DNA of 64,000 bases from Methylobacterium sp. J-090 (GTDB taxonomy: Bacteria; Pseudomonadota; Alphaproteobacteria; Rhizobiales; Beijerinckiaceae). The position numbers were made by a program, and so were the translations under genes. This document shows, piece after piece, positions 1 through 8,584 of the stretch. How positions within the stretch are numbered: position 1 is the first letter of the stretch; the number at the start of each line of letters is the position of its first letter. Below the pieces are notes generated by a model. The model had not been told where the DNA came from and made no database searches. It saw nothing but the letters and a program-made list of their open reading frames with translations. The stretch lies in contig NZ_JAKSXV010000096.1 of NCBI RefSeq assembly GCF_022829345.1, positions 364,344 to 428,343 on the forward strand, written 5' to 3'.

Positions 1-1902
1 GTCGCCGTCCTCGCACAGGCCGATGATCTGCTCGTCCGGCCCGATATCGACGGCGTCGCCATCGGGCGCGACGCCGGCATGGCGGTCTCCGGCGTCGCGC
101 GTGCCGTGGACGCGCCGCTTGCCGGCATCGGCGACCTCGCCGTCGATCGCGCGCCCTGGGAAGCATCCCGCCGTGGCGACGTACGCGACCTCCTGCGCCG
201 CCAGCTCGAAGCCGTCACGGAGGCCCCCCGCGTCGCGCGCGGGCTCCTGCGCCTGACCCTCGCCAAAGGCTTCCTCGCCAATGGTCTGACCGTCGAGGCC
301 TACGGCGTTCTCAAGGTCGCCGTGGCCGAAGACCCGGTCCTTGCCGGGCAGCGCGACGTGGCCCTTCTCATCGCCATCGCCGCCGCACGCATGGGGCACG
401 CGGCGGAAGCTCGACAAATTCTCGAGGGCGACGGCCTCAAATCCGATGCCGAAGTGCGCCTTTGGCAAGGGTACCTCGACACCCTGGCCGGCCGGTGGGG
501 CAAGGCCGACGCGGCGTTTCGCGAGACGACCGGGGTCATCGAGCGTTACCCCGACGACCTCCAGGTCGTCCTGCGCAGCGCGGCGGCGGAAGCGGCCATC
601 GAAGCGGGGGACTGGGATTCGGGAAGCCGCCACCTCACCCTGGCGGGTGCACGCTCACCCGAGCCGTCCCAGCGCGACCAGCTCGGCCTGCTCCGCGCGC
701 GCATCGACGAAGTGACGGGACGGACCGTCGTCGCCCTGGAGAGCTACCGTCGCCTCGCAGAGGCGGGGAATGGGCCCGTGGCCGCCGATGCCGCGTTGCG
801 GGCGGCGATCCTCGGCCATGCGTCGGGAAAGCTGCCACTCGCCAAGGCCATCGAGCGCATCGAGGCCCTGACGCTCACCTGGCACGGCGACGAGATCGAG
901 ACGCGGGCCATCGCGGCCCTCGCCGGCCTGTACAAGGAAGCCGGCCGCTGGCGCCAGGCCTTCACCGCCGCGCGCCGGGCCGACGCCCTGCGCGGCCAAT
1001 CGCCCATCGCCCACACCCTGCACGACTCGGCCATGGCGCTGTTCGACGAGCTCTACCTCGGAGAGCGCGGAGCGAACCTGTCCGGTGTCGAGGCCCTGGG
1101 GCTGTATTTCGACTTCAAGGACTATGCGCCCATCGGGCGCCGCGGCGACGAAATCGTCCGTCGCCTGTCGGACCGCCTCGTGGAACTCGACCTTCTTGAT
1201 TCCGCGGGCGATCTCCTGCAGCATCAGGTGGATCACCGCCTGACCGGGCCGGCCCGCGCCGAGGTGGCGGCGCGCCTGGCCACCATCCGGCTGATGGACG
1301 AGAAACCACTCCCCGCGCTGCAGGTCCTCGACGCGACTTACCTGCCCGAACTGCCCGAGGACCTGCGCCGCGCCCGCGCGCTCCTGCGCGCCCGCGCGCT
1401 GTCCGACCTCTCGCGCACCGATCTCGCCCTGGAGACCATCGACGGCGAGGCGGGGGCCGACGCCGCGCGCCTGCGGGCCGACATCCTGTGGACCGGGCGG
1501 CGCTGGCGCGAGGCCGGCGAGGCGCACGAGACCCTCGTGGGCGATGCCTGGCGCCAGCGCGTGCCCCTGGACGACAAGGCCCGCACGGACGTCCTGCGTG
1601 CAGCCATCGCGTACGGCCTGGCGAACGAGGTCCTGAGCCTCGAGCGCCTCCGGGCGAAGTTCGCGGATCCCATGGCCGAGAGCCTCGACGCGCGCACCTT
1701 CGCCCTCCTGACCCAGCCCAACGCCGTGCGCACGACGGGCTTTCGCGAGATCGCCCAGAAGGCCACCAGCGCCGAGACCCTGCAGTCGTTCCTCACCGAG
1801 TACCGCAAGCGCTATCCCGAGACCGCCGTGCCGGAGCGGGGCAAGCGCGACGGCGAGACCCGCGCCGACGCGCAGGGCAGCCCGGCGCCGCCACCCGGTT
1901 GA
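1..1902 (+). CDS. TPR-type helical repeat protein beside flagellar genes (5' truncated)
   Basis: The frame is already open at base 1, so the N-terminus lies outside the window; 633 residues are visible. The protein is almost entirely Ala/Leu/Arg-rich helical pairs of TPR type, for example around 'AEARQILEG', 'AFTAARRADALRG' and 'LPALQVLDATY', and ends in a polar, proline-containing tail. No catalytic motif is visible. It converges on fliP with 3 bp between stop codons. Large TPR proteins often sit next to fliP in this order of bacteria, so a link to flagellar assembly or motility is likely, but that is inference from position. The family assignment (TPR-like) is firmer than the role. Confidence 0.7.
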   Translation, partial: VAVLAQADDLLVRPDIDGVAIGRDAGMAVSGVARAVDAPLAGIGDLAVDRAPWEASRRGDVRDLLRRQLEAVTEAPRVARGLLRLTLAKGFLANGLTVEAYGVLKVAVAEDPVLAGQRDVALLIAIAAARMGHAAEARQILEGDGLKSDAEVRLWQGYLDTLAGRWGKADAAFRETTGVIERYPDDLQVVLRSAAAEAAIEAGDWDSGSRHLTLAGARSPEPSQRDQLGLLRARIDEVTGRTVVALESYRRLAEAGNGPVAADAALRAAILGHASGKLPLAKAIERIEALTLTWHGDEIETRAIAALAGLYKEAGRWRQAFTAARRADALRGQSPIAHTLHDSAMALFDELYLGERGANLSGVEALGLYFDFKDYAPIGRRGDEIVRRLSDRLVELDLLDSAGDLLQHQVDHRLTGPARAEVAARLATIRLMDEKPLPALQVLDATYLPELPEDLRRARALLRARALSDLSRTDLALETIDGEAGADAARLRADILWTGRRWREAGEAHETLVGDAWRQRVPLDDKARTDVLRAAIAYGLANEVLSLERLRAKFADPMAESLDARTFALLTQPNAVRTTGFREIAQKATSAETLQSFLTEYRKRYPETAVPERGKRDGETRADAQGSPAPPPG

Positions 1903-1905
1903 GGC

Positions 1906-2661
1906 TCAGGTGCCGTAGCTCTGCACCAGGGAGCCGGCGACCAGGGTCCAGCCATCGACGAGGACGAAGAAGATCAGCTTGAACGGCAGGGCCACGGTGG
2001 CGGGCGGCACCATCATCATGCCCACCGCCATGAGGATCGAGGCCACCACGAGGTCGATGATCAGGAAGGGGATGAACAGCAGGAATCCGATCTCGAAGGC
2101 GCGCCGCAGCTCCGAGATCATGAAGGCCGGGGTGACGATCTCAAGGCCGATGGCTTCGGGCCCCGAGGGGGTGGGCACCTTGGCCATGTCGAGGAAAAGC
2201 TTGAGGTCTTTCTCGCGGACGTTTTTCAGCATGAACGCCTTGAACGGCGCCGAGGCCCGCTCGAAGGCGACGCTCTGGGTGATCTGGCCGGCGATGAGGG
2301 GCTCGATCCCGGTCCGGTAGGCCTCCCGGCCGACGGGGGCCATGACGAAGGCCGTGAGGAACAGGGCCAGGCTCGTGACGACGGCGTTGGGCGGCGCGCT
2401 CTGGGTTCCGAGGGCCGAGCGCAGGATCGAGAACACCACCACGATCCGGGTGAACGAGGTCGCCATCACGAGGACCGAGGGCGCGAGCGCCAGGACCGTG
2501 ATGAGCGCGACGAGCTGCAGCGCCCGCTCCGTGACGCCGCCGGCACCGAGATCGACGGACAGGCTCTGGGCCGCGGCACCGCCCGCCGCCAGGGTCAGAC
2601 CGAGGGCCGCGAGCGTCGACACGGCGGCGAGGCGCGGGAGGCGGAGCGGAAGGCGAATCAT
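1906..2661 (-). CDS. fliP: Flagellar type III export gate protein FliP
   Basis: FliP is a core integral-membrane component of the flagellar type III export gate, assembling with FliQ and FliR. The 251-residue product has a cleavable-looking N-terminal signal ending near 'GGAAAQS', then hydrophobic segments such as 'LVALITVLALAPSVLVMATS' and a C-terminal pair around 'LIIDLVVASILMAVGMMMVP', which is typical FliP sequence. The ATG at 2661 is chosen because it is followed at once by the signal peptide; the frame is open 29 codons further upstream. It lies downstream of fliO on the same strand (108-bp gap), so the two are probably cotranscribed. Confidence 0.96.
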   Translation of the reverse strand: MIRLPLRLPRLAAVSTLAALGLTLAAGGAAAQSLSVDLGAGGVTERALQLVALITVLALAPSVLVMATSFTRIVVVFSILRSALGTQSAPPNAVVTSLALFLTAFVMAPVGREAYRTGIEPLIAGQITQSVAFERASAPFKAFMLKNVREKDLKLFLDMAKVPTPSGPEAIGLEIVTPAFMISELRRAFEIGFLLFIPFLIIDLVVASILMAVGMMMVPPATVALPFKLIFFVLVDGWTLVAGSLVQSYGT

Positions 2662-2769
2662 CTGGTTTCCGAAGGGGATAGCCCGGAGAATCGGATGGGC
2701 CGACGCTCCAGGGCAAGCCGTCTTCCGCCGGAAAACTGTCGGCGTCATGGCCGGGGCGGTGCCCGCGGG

Positions 2770-4335
2770 TCAGTTCTTCTTGTCGAGGGGCCGGCCGAGG
2801 AGACGGGCGAACTCGGCCTCGATCTCCTCGACGGAGAACGGATTGGGGGCCGCGTTCGGTCTGGCCGGACGGGCCGGCGCGGGGTCGGGCGGTGCCGGAA
2901 TCGCGGGGGCGGACGCCGTTCCGTCCGGTGTCGGCGCGGAACGGCCCGCGGGCGAGACGGAACGGTCCACCGGGGGTGCGGAACGGTCCGCGACCGGGGT
3001 GGGACGGTCCGCCTCGAACAGGTCGTCGGTCGCGGGCGCGTCGGGTTCGGTCACCTCCGCCGTCGCCGCCATGGCGGCAGCCATAGGATCGACGGCGGGA
3101 TCAACGGGGTGCTCGACGGGCGCCGGTTCCTGCAAATCGGGGATCAGAACCGCGAGCGCGACGGAGCTCGGCTCCGCGGGCGCGACCTCCGTGAACGACG
3201 CCACCTCGGGCTGCGGATTCGGCCCGGCCATCGAGACCGGCGGAGGCACCGGCACGGGAGCCGCCGGGGCGGCGACGAAGGTCGGCTCGACGGGCTCGGG
3301 CGAGGGGCTTTCGGACGGGGAGATCTCGGGCTGGGAGATTTCGGGCGACGGGGCCTCGGTCTCGGCGGAACGGGCTGGCATCACCGCCGAGGACGGGCGC
3401 CGCACCGCCTCTTCGAGCTGACGGGCCATGTCGGAGAGGATCGCCGCATCGAAGCTGCGCGGCGCGGGGGGCGCGAGAACCGAAGAATCCCGGCTTGAAG
3501 AATCCCGGACCGGGGGTGCGGGGATCGAGGGGGCCGGGACCGGTGGCGGCTCGGAGCGGACCTCCGCCGCCGAGGCCTCCTCGGCGGCGCGGGCGCGCTT
3601 GGCCGCGCCGGGGACGAGGTTGGCGAGGGACGGCGGCAGGCGCCGGGCCGGGCGCGACGCCGCGGGGGGCTCGGCCGGTGGACGGGGCGGGACGACCGTC
3701 GCGTCGGACGACCGTGCGGACGCGCCGTCGCGTCTCGGCTCGAAATCCGGCTGCGGCTCGAAGATCTCGAGGGGATCGGGCGCCCGCACCGGGTCGGTCC
3801 GGTCCGGCGCATCGGGCCCGGACAGGTCGAGGGGCCGGCCGACGCTCGCCGGCCGCGCCGTCGAGCCCGGCACGGGCGGGGCCACCACCACGGGCATCTC
3901 GAAGGCGGGCTCGAAGGCCGGCGGGTAGCGGGGCGGCTCGAGGGAGGCGGCCGGCTCCGCCTCGGGCTCGGGGCGGGCCGCTTCGTCGGTGCCCAGCCGC
4001 GCGCCGACGCCGCGCGAGATGTTGCGCTCGATCACCACGTCGTTGGGCCCGCCGACGAGGAGCAGGTGCTCGACGTTGTCTCGGCGCAGCAGGATGAGCT
4101 GACGCTGCCGGTCGAGTTCGTAGATGTCGACGATCCCGAGGCGGGGCTGGCGGCCGCGGGCCCCGAGCTTCGAGGACAGGGCATGGCCCCGTCCGGTCAG
4201 GCGGCGGAAGGCGAACACCACGGCCGCCAGCACCGCGAAGATGACGAGGAAGATGATCGCAAACTGGATCGTCGAAGAACCGTCTGAACTGAAGAACGAA
4301 GACAAGACCGGGGTCTCTCGCTTTTTGGGGGCCAC
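2770..4335 (-). CDS. fliO: FliO-like flagellar biosynthesis protein with long Pro/Glu-rich tail
   Basis: FliO helps assemble the FliP export gate. The 521-residue product starts at a GTG and has one membrane segment near residues 23-45 ('IQFAIIFLVIFAVLAAVVFA'). A compact FliO domain follows to about residue 110, with 'DVVIERNIS' matching the conserved end of that domain. The remaining 400 or so residues are low-complexity, rich in Pro, Ala, Glu and Ser, and end in a short predicted helix 'VEEIEAEFARLLGRP'. Classical FliO is far shorter. It is transcribed toward fliP, and divergently from flgB across a region with two CtrA boxes. FliO identity rests on the N-terminal third plus its place before fliP. 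Confidence 0.85.
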   Translation of the reverse strand: MAPKKRETPVLSSFFSSDGSSTIQFAIIFLVIFAVLAAVVFAFRRLTGRGHALSSKLGARGRQPRLGIVDIYELDRQRQLILLRRDNVEHLLLVGGPNDVVIERNISRGVGARLGTDEAARPEPEAEPAASLEPPRYPPAFEPAFEMPVVVAPPVPGSTARPASVGRPLDLSGPDAPDRTDPVRAPDPLEIFEPQPDFEPRRDGASARSSDATVVPPRPPAEPPAASRPARRLPPSLANLVPGAAKRARAAEEASAAEVRSEPPPVPAPSIPAPPVRDSSSRDSSVLAPPAPRSFDAAILSDMARQLEEAVRRPSSAVMPARSAETEAPSPEISQPEISPSESPSPEPVEPTFVAAPAAPVPVPPPVSMAGPNPQPEVASFTEVAPAEPSSVALAVLIPDLQEPAPVEHPVDPAVDPMAAAMAATAEVTEPDAPATDDLFEADRPTPVADRSAPPVDRSVSPAGRSAPTPDGTASAPAIPAPPDPAPARPARPNAAPNPFSVEEIEAEFARLLGRPLDKKN

Positions 4336-4395
4336 CGGCCCGACGCAACGCTGACCGCAGCAGTATCACGCTCCCGCCGGGCCGGGGCAATAACG

Positions 4396-4411
4396 TTAAG
4401 ACTTCGTTAAC
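4396..4411. promoter_or_regulatory. CtrA box 1 in fliO/flgB divergent region
   Basis: The sequence TTAA-GACTTCG-TTAAC is an exact match to the CtrA consensus TTAA-N7-TTAAC. It lies 61 bp upstream of the fliO start and 127 bp upstream of flgB. CtrA is the cell-cycle response regulator that activates class II flagellar genes in alphaproteobacteria. Confidence 0.8.
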
Positions 4412-4454
4412 AGCTCCTTCACGCACCGGCGAAGAGTGGCGTCGGCGCGGGGTC

Positions 4455-4470
4455 TTAACGCGACGTTAAC
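4455..4470. promoter_or_regulatory. CtrA box 2 in fliO/flgB divergent region
   Basis: The sequence TTAA-CGCGACG-TTAAC is a second exact TTAA-N7-TTAAC match, 68 bp upstream of the flgB start and 59 bp from the first box. Two perfect boxes in one 200-bp divergent region of GC-rich DNA are very unlikely by chance. Confidence 0.8.
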
Positions 4471-4537
4471 CATGGTGGCGGCAGATTTTGCCCATCGCCC
4501 GGCAAATCTGACCGGGTGCGGGGGCTGGAGCCACGCC

Positions 4538-5005
4538 GTGTCCGTCACCGACCTGCCCATCCTCGGCATGCTGCGCACCCGGATGCAGTGGCACCAGACC
4601 CGCCAGAAGCTGCTCGCCGAGAACGTCGCCAACGCCGACCTGCCGGGCTTCAAGCCCCGCGACCTGGCGAACCCCGATCTCGGTCGCGGCGCCGGGGCGG
4701 GTGCGGCCGCCGGGATGGGGGGCGCGGCGAGCTTCGGCGCCATGGCGCTCGCCCAGCCCGTGGGGGCGTCCGGCGCCGGCCTCGCCGTCACGAGCCCGTC
4801 CCACATCGCCCTGGCCCAGGCGGGGGAGGGACCGGGCGCCGATCCGCGCCGGGTCAAGGGCTTCGAGATCCGCCCGAGCGGCAACGGCGTGAACCTCGAG
4901 GAGGAGATGATGAAGGCCGGCGACAACCAGGCCGACTACCAGCTCGCCTCGTCGATGTACCAGAAGAGCCTCGAGACCCTGAAGATCGCCATCGGCAAGC
5001 GCTGA
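4538..5005 (+). CDS. flgB: Flagellar basal-body rod protein FlgB
   Basis: FlgB is a proximal rod subunit of the flagellar basal body. The 155-residue product carries the N-terminal rod signature 'LLAENVANADLPGFKPRDL' and the C-terminal heptad-rich helix 'EEEMMKAGDNQADYQLASS' that marks rod proteins. The GTG at 4538 is chosen over an upstream ATG at 4436 because it has a GGGGCTGGAG ribosome site just before it, gives normal family length, and leaves the second CtrA box outside the gene. The middle is Gly/Ala-rich. It is the first gene of the plus-strand set flgB-flgC-fliE, 30 bp before flgC. Confidence 0.95.
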   Translation: MSVTDLPILGMLRTRMQWHQTRQKLLAENVANADLPGFKPRDLANPDLGRGAGAGAAAGMGGAASFGAMALAQPVGASGAGLAVTSPSHIALAQAGEGPGADPRRVKGFEIRPSGNGVNLEEEMMKAGDNQADYQLASSMYQKSLETLKIAIGKR

Positions 5006-5035
5006 ACCGCGTCCCCCTGAACCCGCGAGAGCGCC

Positions 5036-5446
5036 ATGGACTTCCTCAAATCCCTCACCACCGCGGCGTCCGGCCTCAAGGCCCAGTCGAGCCGGATGCG
5101 GGTCATCGCCGAGAACATCGCCAACGCGGAATCGGCCCCGACCTCGCCGGGCGGCGAGCCCTACCGCCGCAAGATCCCGACCTTCACCCAGCAGATCGAC
5201 CGCGAGACCGGGGCGAGCCTCGTCGAGACCGGCCGGGTCCGCCGCGATTCCGCGCCGTTCCGCGTCAAGCACGATCCGGGCAACCCCGCGGCCAACGCGA
5301 AGGGCGACGTGAGCCTGCCCAACGTCAACGGGCTCATCGAGAACATGGACATGCGCGAGGCCCAGCGCTCCTACGAGGCCAACCTCAACATGGTCACCGC
5401 CACCCGCCGGATGGTGGCCAAGACCCTCGAGATCCTCAAGGCCTGA
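5036..5446 (+). CDS. flgC: Flagellar basal-body rod protein FlgC
   Basis: FlgC is a second proximal-rod subunit. The 136 residues match family length. The N-terminal motif 'SRMRVIAENIANAES' and the C-terminal helix 'MREAQRSYEANLNMVTATR' are both diagnostic of FlgC. The ATG at 5036 follows 'GCGAGAGCGCC', a plausible ribosome site. It lies between flgB and fliE in the usual flgBC-fliE order, with gaps of 30 and 60 bp, so one transcript is likely. Confidence 0.97.
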   Translation: MDFLKSLTTAASGLKAQSSRMRVIAENIANAESAPTSPGGEPYRRKIPTFTQQIDRETGASLVETGRVRRDSAPFRVKHDPGNPAANAKGDVSLPNVNGLIENMDMREAQRSYEANLNMVTATRRMVAKTLEILKA

Positions 5447-5506
5447 TCGACCCTCCGGCCCGCCGCCCCCTGCCCATAAGACCCTGCGCCCGAAAGACCC
5501 TCCGCC

Positions 5507-5824
5507 ATGGCCACCAACGCCTTCGCCGCCGGCGCCTACGCCGCGATCCAGAACATCGGCGCCAAGGGCGCCATGGCCAAGGCCGCGCCGGTCGCCAACC
5601 CGCAGGGCATGAACTTCGGCTCGCTGCTGTCCTCGACCCTGGATTCCGTCGGCGACGCCGGGCGCCGGGCCGATTCCCAGGCCCTGGCGGTGGCGGGCGG
5701 CAAGGCCAACGTCGTCGACGTGGTCACGGCGGTGGCCGAGAGCGAGACCGCCCTCCAGACCCTGGTGGCCGTGCGCGACCGCATGATCTCGGCCTACGAG
5801 GAGATCATGCGGATGCAGATCTAG
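5507..5824 (+). CDS. fliE: Flagellar hook-basal body protein FliE
   Basis: FliE joins the MS ring to the rod. The 105-residue protein has the variable N-terminus and the conserved C-terminal helix typical of FliE ('DVVTAVAESETALQTLVAVR', then 'RMISAYEEIMRMQI'). It follows flgC by 60 bp. A palindromic repeat element separates it from fliQ, which interrupts an otherwise compact gene set. Confidence 0.96.
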   Translation: MATNAFAAGAYAAIQNIGAKGAMAKAAPVANPQGMNFGSLLSSTLDSVGDAGRRADSQALAVAGGKANVVDVVTAVAESETALQTLVAVRDRMISAYEEIMRMQI

Positions 5825-5928
5825 GACGAACAGCGCGCGCCCTTCCACTCGGGGGCTTCCGGGACCGGACACCCGCTCGGTGGCTGGTTTTCGGACGTCA
5901 TGACGGGGGCGGCGTGAAACGCGACAGG

Positions 5929-6024
5929 CCCCCTCTCCTGGAAGGAGAGGGTTGGGGTGAGGTGTGGGACATCTCCGGAGAGTTCGCACACCTCACCCTG
6001 TCCCTCTCCTTCCAGGAGAGGGGA
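5929..6024 (+). repeat. Palindromic intergenic element, copy A
   Basis: About 95 bp. Each end forms its own hairpin (CCCTCTCCTGGAAGGAGAGG and the reverse version). Inner arms TTGGGGTGAGGTGTG and CACACCTCACCC fold across a TCCGGA centre. The arms differ (TTGGGG on one side, CCCTGT on the other), which gives the element a direction; this copy is taken as plus. Conserved flanks GCGACAGG and GACCCGCG extend it to about 110 bp. It fills most of the 290 bp between fliE and fliQ. Confidence 0.9.
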
Positions 6025-6114
6025 CCCGCGCTGCCTGCGGGACGACCCCAAAGCGGCCACCCTCTCTGGATGGACGGCCTCGACGATCCCCCGGACTCGA
6101 GAATCGAAACCAGC

Positions 6115-6381
6115 ATGACCGGCCTCGCCATTATCGACGTCGCGCGCGACGGGATCTTCGTGTTCCTCAAGGTCGCGGGGCCGATCATGCTCGTCGCCCT
6201 CCTGGTCGGCCTCGTGATCTCGCTGCTCCAGGCCCTGACCCAGATCCAGGAACAGACCCTGATCTACGTGCCCAAGATCGTGGCCGTGTTCGCCACCCTG
6301 CTGTTCATGCTGCCCTTCATGGGCGACGCGCTCGGCGGCTACATGACCCGCATCGCCGCGCGCATCGTCGCCGGCGGGTGA
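6115..6381 (+). CDS. fliQ: Flagellar export gate protein FliQ
   Basis: FliQ is a small two-helix membrane component of the type III export gate. The 88 residues have two hydrophobic segments, around 'GPIMLVALLVGLVISLLQAL' and 'IVAVFATLLFMLPFMGDALG', joined by the conserved 'TQIQEQTLIYVPK' loop. The ATG at 6115 gives exact family length; the frame continues upstream only by chance. It is 18 bp before fliR and translated in the same direction. Confidence 0.97.
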   Translation: MTGLAIIDVARDGIFVFLKVAGPIMLVALLVGLVISLLQALTQIQEQTLIYVPKIVAVFATLLFMLPFMGDALGGYMTRIAARIVAGG

Positions 6382-6399
6382 AGCCTGCTATGACGGGTC

Positions 6400-7164
6400 A
6401 TGAACCTGCTCCTGCCCGGCATCGCGGCGGCCTTCCTGCTCACCTTCGCCCGGGTCGGGACCCTGGTGATGCTGATGCCGGGCGTCGGCGAGCAGCTCGT
6501 GTCGCCGCGCCTGCGGCTGGCCTTCGCCCTGCTGCTCACCCTCGTGCTGTTCCCGACCGTGCGGCCCCTGCTGCCGATGCAGGGCGGGGCCATCGCCGGG
6601 CCGGGGCTCGTCGCGCTGCTGTTCGGCGAGGTGCTGGTCGGGCTGGTGCTCGGGCTCACCGTCCGGATGGTGCTCGCCGCCCTGCAGACCGCCGGCGTGG
6701 TGGTGTCGCAGCAGCTCGGCCTGTCCTACGCCATGACCGTGGACCCGACGCAGGGCGGCCAGCAGACCGCCATCGGCAACTTCCTGGCGCTGCTCGGCGT
6801 CACCCTGATCGTGGCGACCGACCTGCATCACGTCGCCCTCTACGCCATCGGCCGCAGCTACGTGCTGCTGCCGCCCGATGGCATCCCGGGCCTCGGCGAG
6901 GCGGCGGCCCTCGCCCTGAAGGCGATCGCGCGGGGCTTCGCCCTCGGCGTGCAGATCTCGACGCCGTTCATCGCCTTCGGCATCCTGTTCAACGTCGGCC
7001 TCGGCGTGCTGGCCCGGCTGATGCCGCAGATGCAGGTGTTCTTCGTCGCGGTGCCGGCCTCGGTCCTCATCGGCATGCTGGTGCTGCTCGGCAGCCTCGG
7101 CGTGATGATGGCGGTGTTTCTGGACAATATCGGCCACTACCTCTCGGATCTGGCCGGGCGGTGA
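6400..7164 (+). CDS. fliR: Flagellar export gate protein FliR
   Basis: FliR completes the FliPQR export gate. The 254-residue protein is strongly hydrophobic, with at least five membrane segments, for example 'LLLTLVLFPTVRPLL', 'LFGEVLVGLVLGLTVRMVLA' and 'VLIGMLVLLGSLGVMMAVFL'. It carries FliR-typical 'ISTPFIAFGILFNVGLGVLA' and 'MPQMQVFF'. Length and order (fliQ-fliR-flhB) fit. A palindromic element lies between it and flhB. Confidence 0.97.
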   Translation: MNLLLPGIAAAFLLTFARVGTLVMLMPGVGEQLVSPRLRLAFALLLTLVLFPTVRPLLPMQGGAIAGPGLVALLFGEVLVGLVLGLTVRMVLAALQTAGVVVSQQLGLSYAMTVDPTQGGQQTAIGNFLALLGVTLIVATDLHHVALYAIGRSYVLLPPDGIPGLGEAAALALKAIARGFALGVQISTPFIAFGILFNVGLGVLARLMPQMQVFFVAVPASVLIGMLVLLGSLGVMMAVFLDNIGHYLSDLAGR

Positions 7165-7218
7165 CGGGGCCTTTCGCCATCGCTCGCGTCGTCGGGACCT
7201 CCCGAGGGCGGCGCGGGT

Positions 7219-7311
7219 CCCCTCTCCTGGAAGGAGAGGGACAGGGTGAGGTGTGCGGATTCTCCGGAAAGGTCCCACACCTCACCCCAACCCTCTCCTT
7301 CCAGGAGAGGG
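7219..7311 (-). repeat. Palindromic intergenic element, copy B
   Basis: Same family as the copy at 5929-6024 but inverted: the ACAGGGTGAGG arm comes first and CCTCACCCCAACC second, with GCGGGTCCCC on the left flank. Terminal hairpins are intact. It lies in the 263-bp gap between fliR and flhB, the rest of which shows no gene. Confidence 0.9.
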
Positions 7312-7427
7312 AGCACGGCGGTGTCTCACCCAATTCTGCGAATGCGCCTCGTGGCGCGGCGCGTCGGGGAGATCGGAGCCTCCCCACTCGGACTCATCTC
7401 CCCACCCCCCGCGGAACGGTCTGAGCC

Positions 7428-8495
7428 ATGTCCGAGGGCGCGGAACAGGAAGACAAGACCGAAGACCCGACACCGCGGCGCATCGAGAAGGCGATCGAGC
7501 AGGGCAACGTCCCGAACTCCGTCGAGATCAACACGTTCTTCATCCTCGCGGCCTTCACCCTCGCGTTGGTGATGGCGTCGGGGTCCATCGCGCGCGACCT
7601 CGTGGCCGGCATGCGCGGCTTCCTCATGAACGCCCACGCGGTCCCGTCCGACCCGCACGTCTACGCCGCCATGGGCCTGCGCACGATGCTCCTCTACGCC
7701 CAGGCGCTGGCCATCCCCATCGGCCTCGTGGTGGTGGCGGGGCTGGCGGCCGGCCTCCTCCAGCACCCCCTGGTGTTCTCCACCGAGGCCATCGGCCTCA
7801 AGTGGGAGCGGGTCTCCCCCATGGCCGGCGCCAAGCGCATCTTCGGCATGGAGGCCCTGTTCCAGTTCATCAAGGGTCTGGCCAAGCTCGCCATGGTCGG
7901 AATCGTCGGCGGCACCATCCTGTGGGGCGAGCGCGACCGCCTCGAGGTGTTCGTCCGCCTCGATCCGTCGGCGACGCTCGCGGCGATCCTGTCCCTGTGC
8001 CTGAAGCTCATGGGCGGCATGCTGGCGGTGTTCGTCGCCATCGCGCTCGGCGACGCCGTCTACCAGCGCTTCAAGTGGCGCCAGAAGCTGCGCATGTCCA
8101 AGGAGGAGATGAAGCAGGAGCACAAGGAGAGCGACGGCAACCCCGAGGTGAAGGGCCGCATGAAGCAGATCCGCGCCCAGCGCGTGAAGAAGCGCATGAT
8201 GGCCGCCGTGCCCACCGCCACCGTCATCGTCACGAACCCGACCCACTATGCCGTGGCCCTGCGCTACGAGGCCGGGATGCAGGCGCCGATCTGCGTCGCC
8301 AAGGGCGTCGATTCCCTCGCGCTGCGCATCCGGGCGCTGGCCAAGGAGCACGACGTGCCGGTGCTGGAGAACCCGCCCCTCGCCCGCGCGCTGCACGCCA
8401 CCGTGGACATCGACGAGGAGATTCCGGCCGAGCATTACCGCGCGGTCGCCGAGGTGATCGGCTTCGTCATGCGCCTGCGGCGCCGGGCGGCGTGA
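7428..8495 (+). CDS. flhB: Flagellar export switch protein FlhB
   Basis: FlhB is the membrane and cytoplasmic switch that changes export specificity from rod/hook to filament subunits. The 355 residues start with 'EDKTEDPTPRRIEKA', the classic FlhB opening. They contain four membrane segments and the conserved 'FKWRQKLRMSKEEMKQEHK' linker. The autocleavage motif NPTH is present in 'VTNPTHYAVALRY', about residue 269, so self-cleavage should work. It is the last of the plus-strand flagellar genes here. Confidence 0.98.
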   Translation: MSEGAEQEDKTEDPTPRRIEKAIEQGNVPNSVEINTFFILAAFTLALVMASGSIARDLVAGMRGFLMNAHAVPSDPHVYAAMGLRTMLLYAQALAIPIGLVVVAGLAAGLLQHPLVFSTEAIGLKWERVSPMAGAKRIFGMEALFQFIKGLAKLAMVGIVGGTILWGERDRLEVFVRLDPSATLAAILSLCLKLMGGMLAVFVAIALGDAVYQRFKWRQKLRMSKEEMKQEHKESDGNPEVKGRMKQIRAQRVKKRMMAAVPTATVIVTNPTHYAVALRYEAGMQAPICVAKGVDSLALRIRALAKEHDVPVLENPPLARALHATVDIDEEIPAEHYRAVAEVIGFVMRLRRRAA

Positions 8496-8584
8496 GCGGT
8501 CTCCACGCCCCTGAGACTCTCGTCATACCTTCGCCCGATCACCGCTCTCGCAAGTCGCCATGGGCCGGCGTGAAGCGCGACAGG

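Noticed and set aside
4470..4500. Sigma-54 promoter before flgB ('TGGCGGCAGATTTTGCC')
   Set aside because: The GG and GC dinucleotides are one base too far apart for a -24/-12 promoter.
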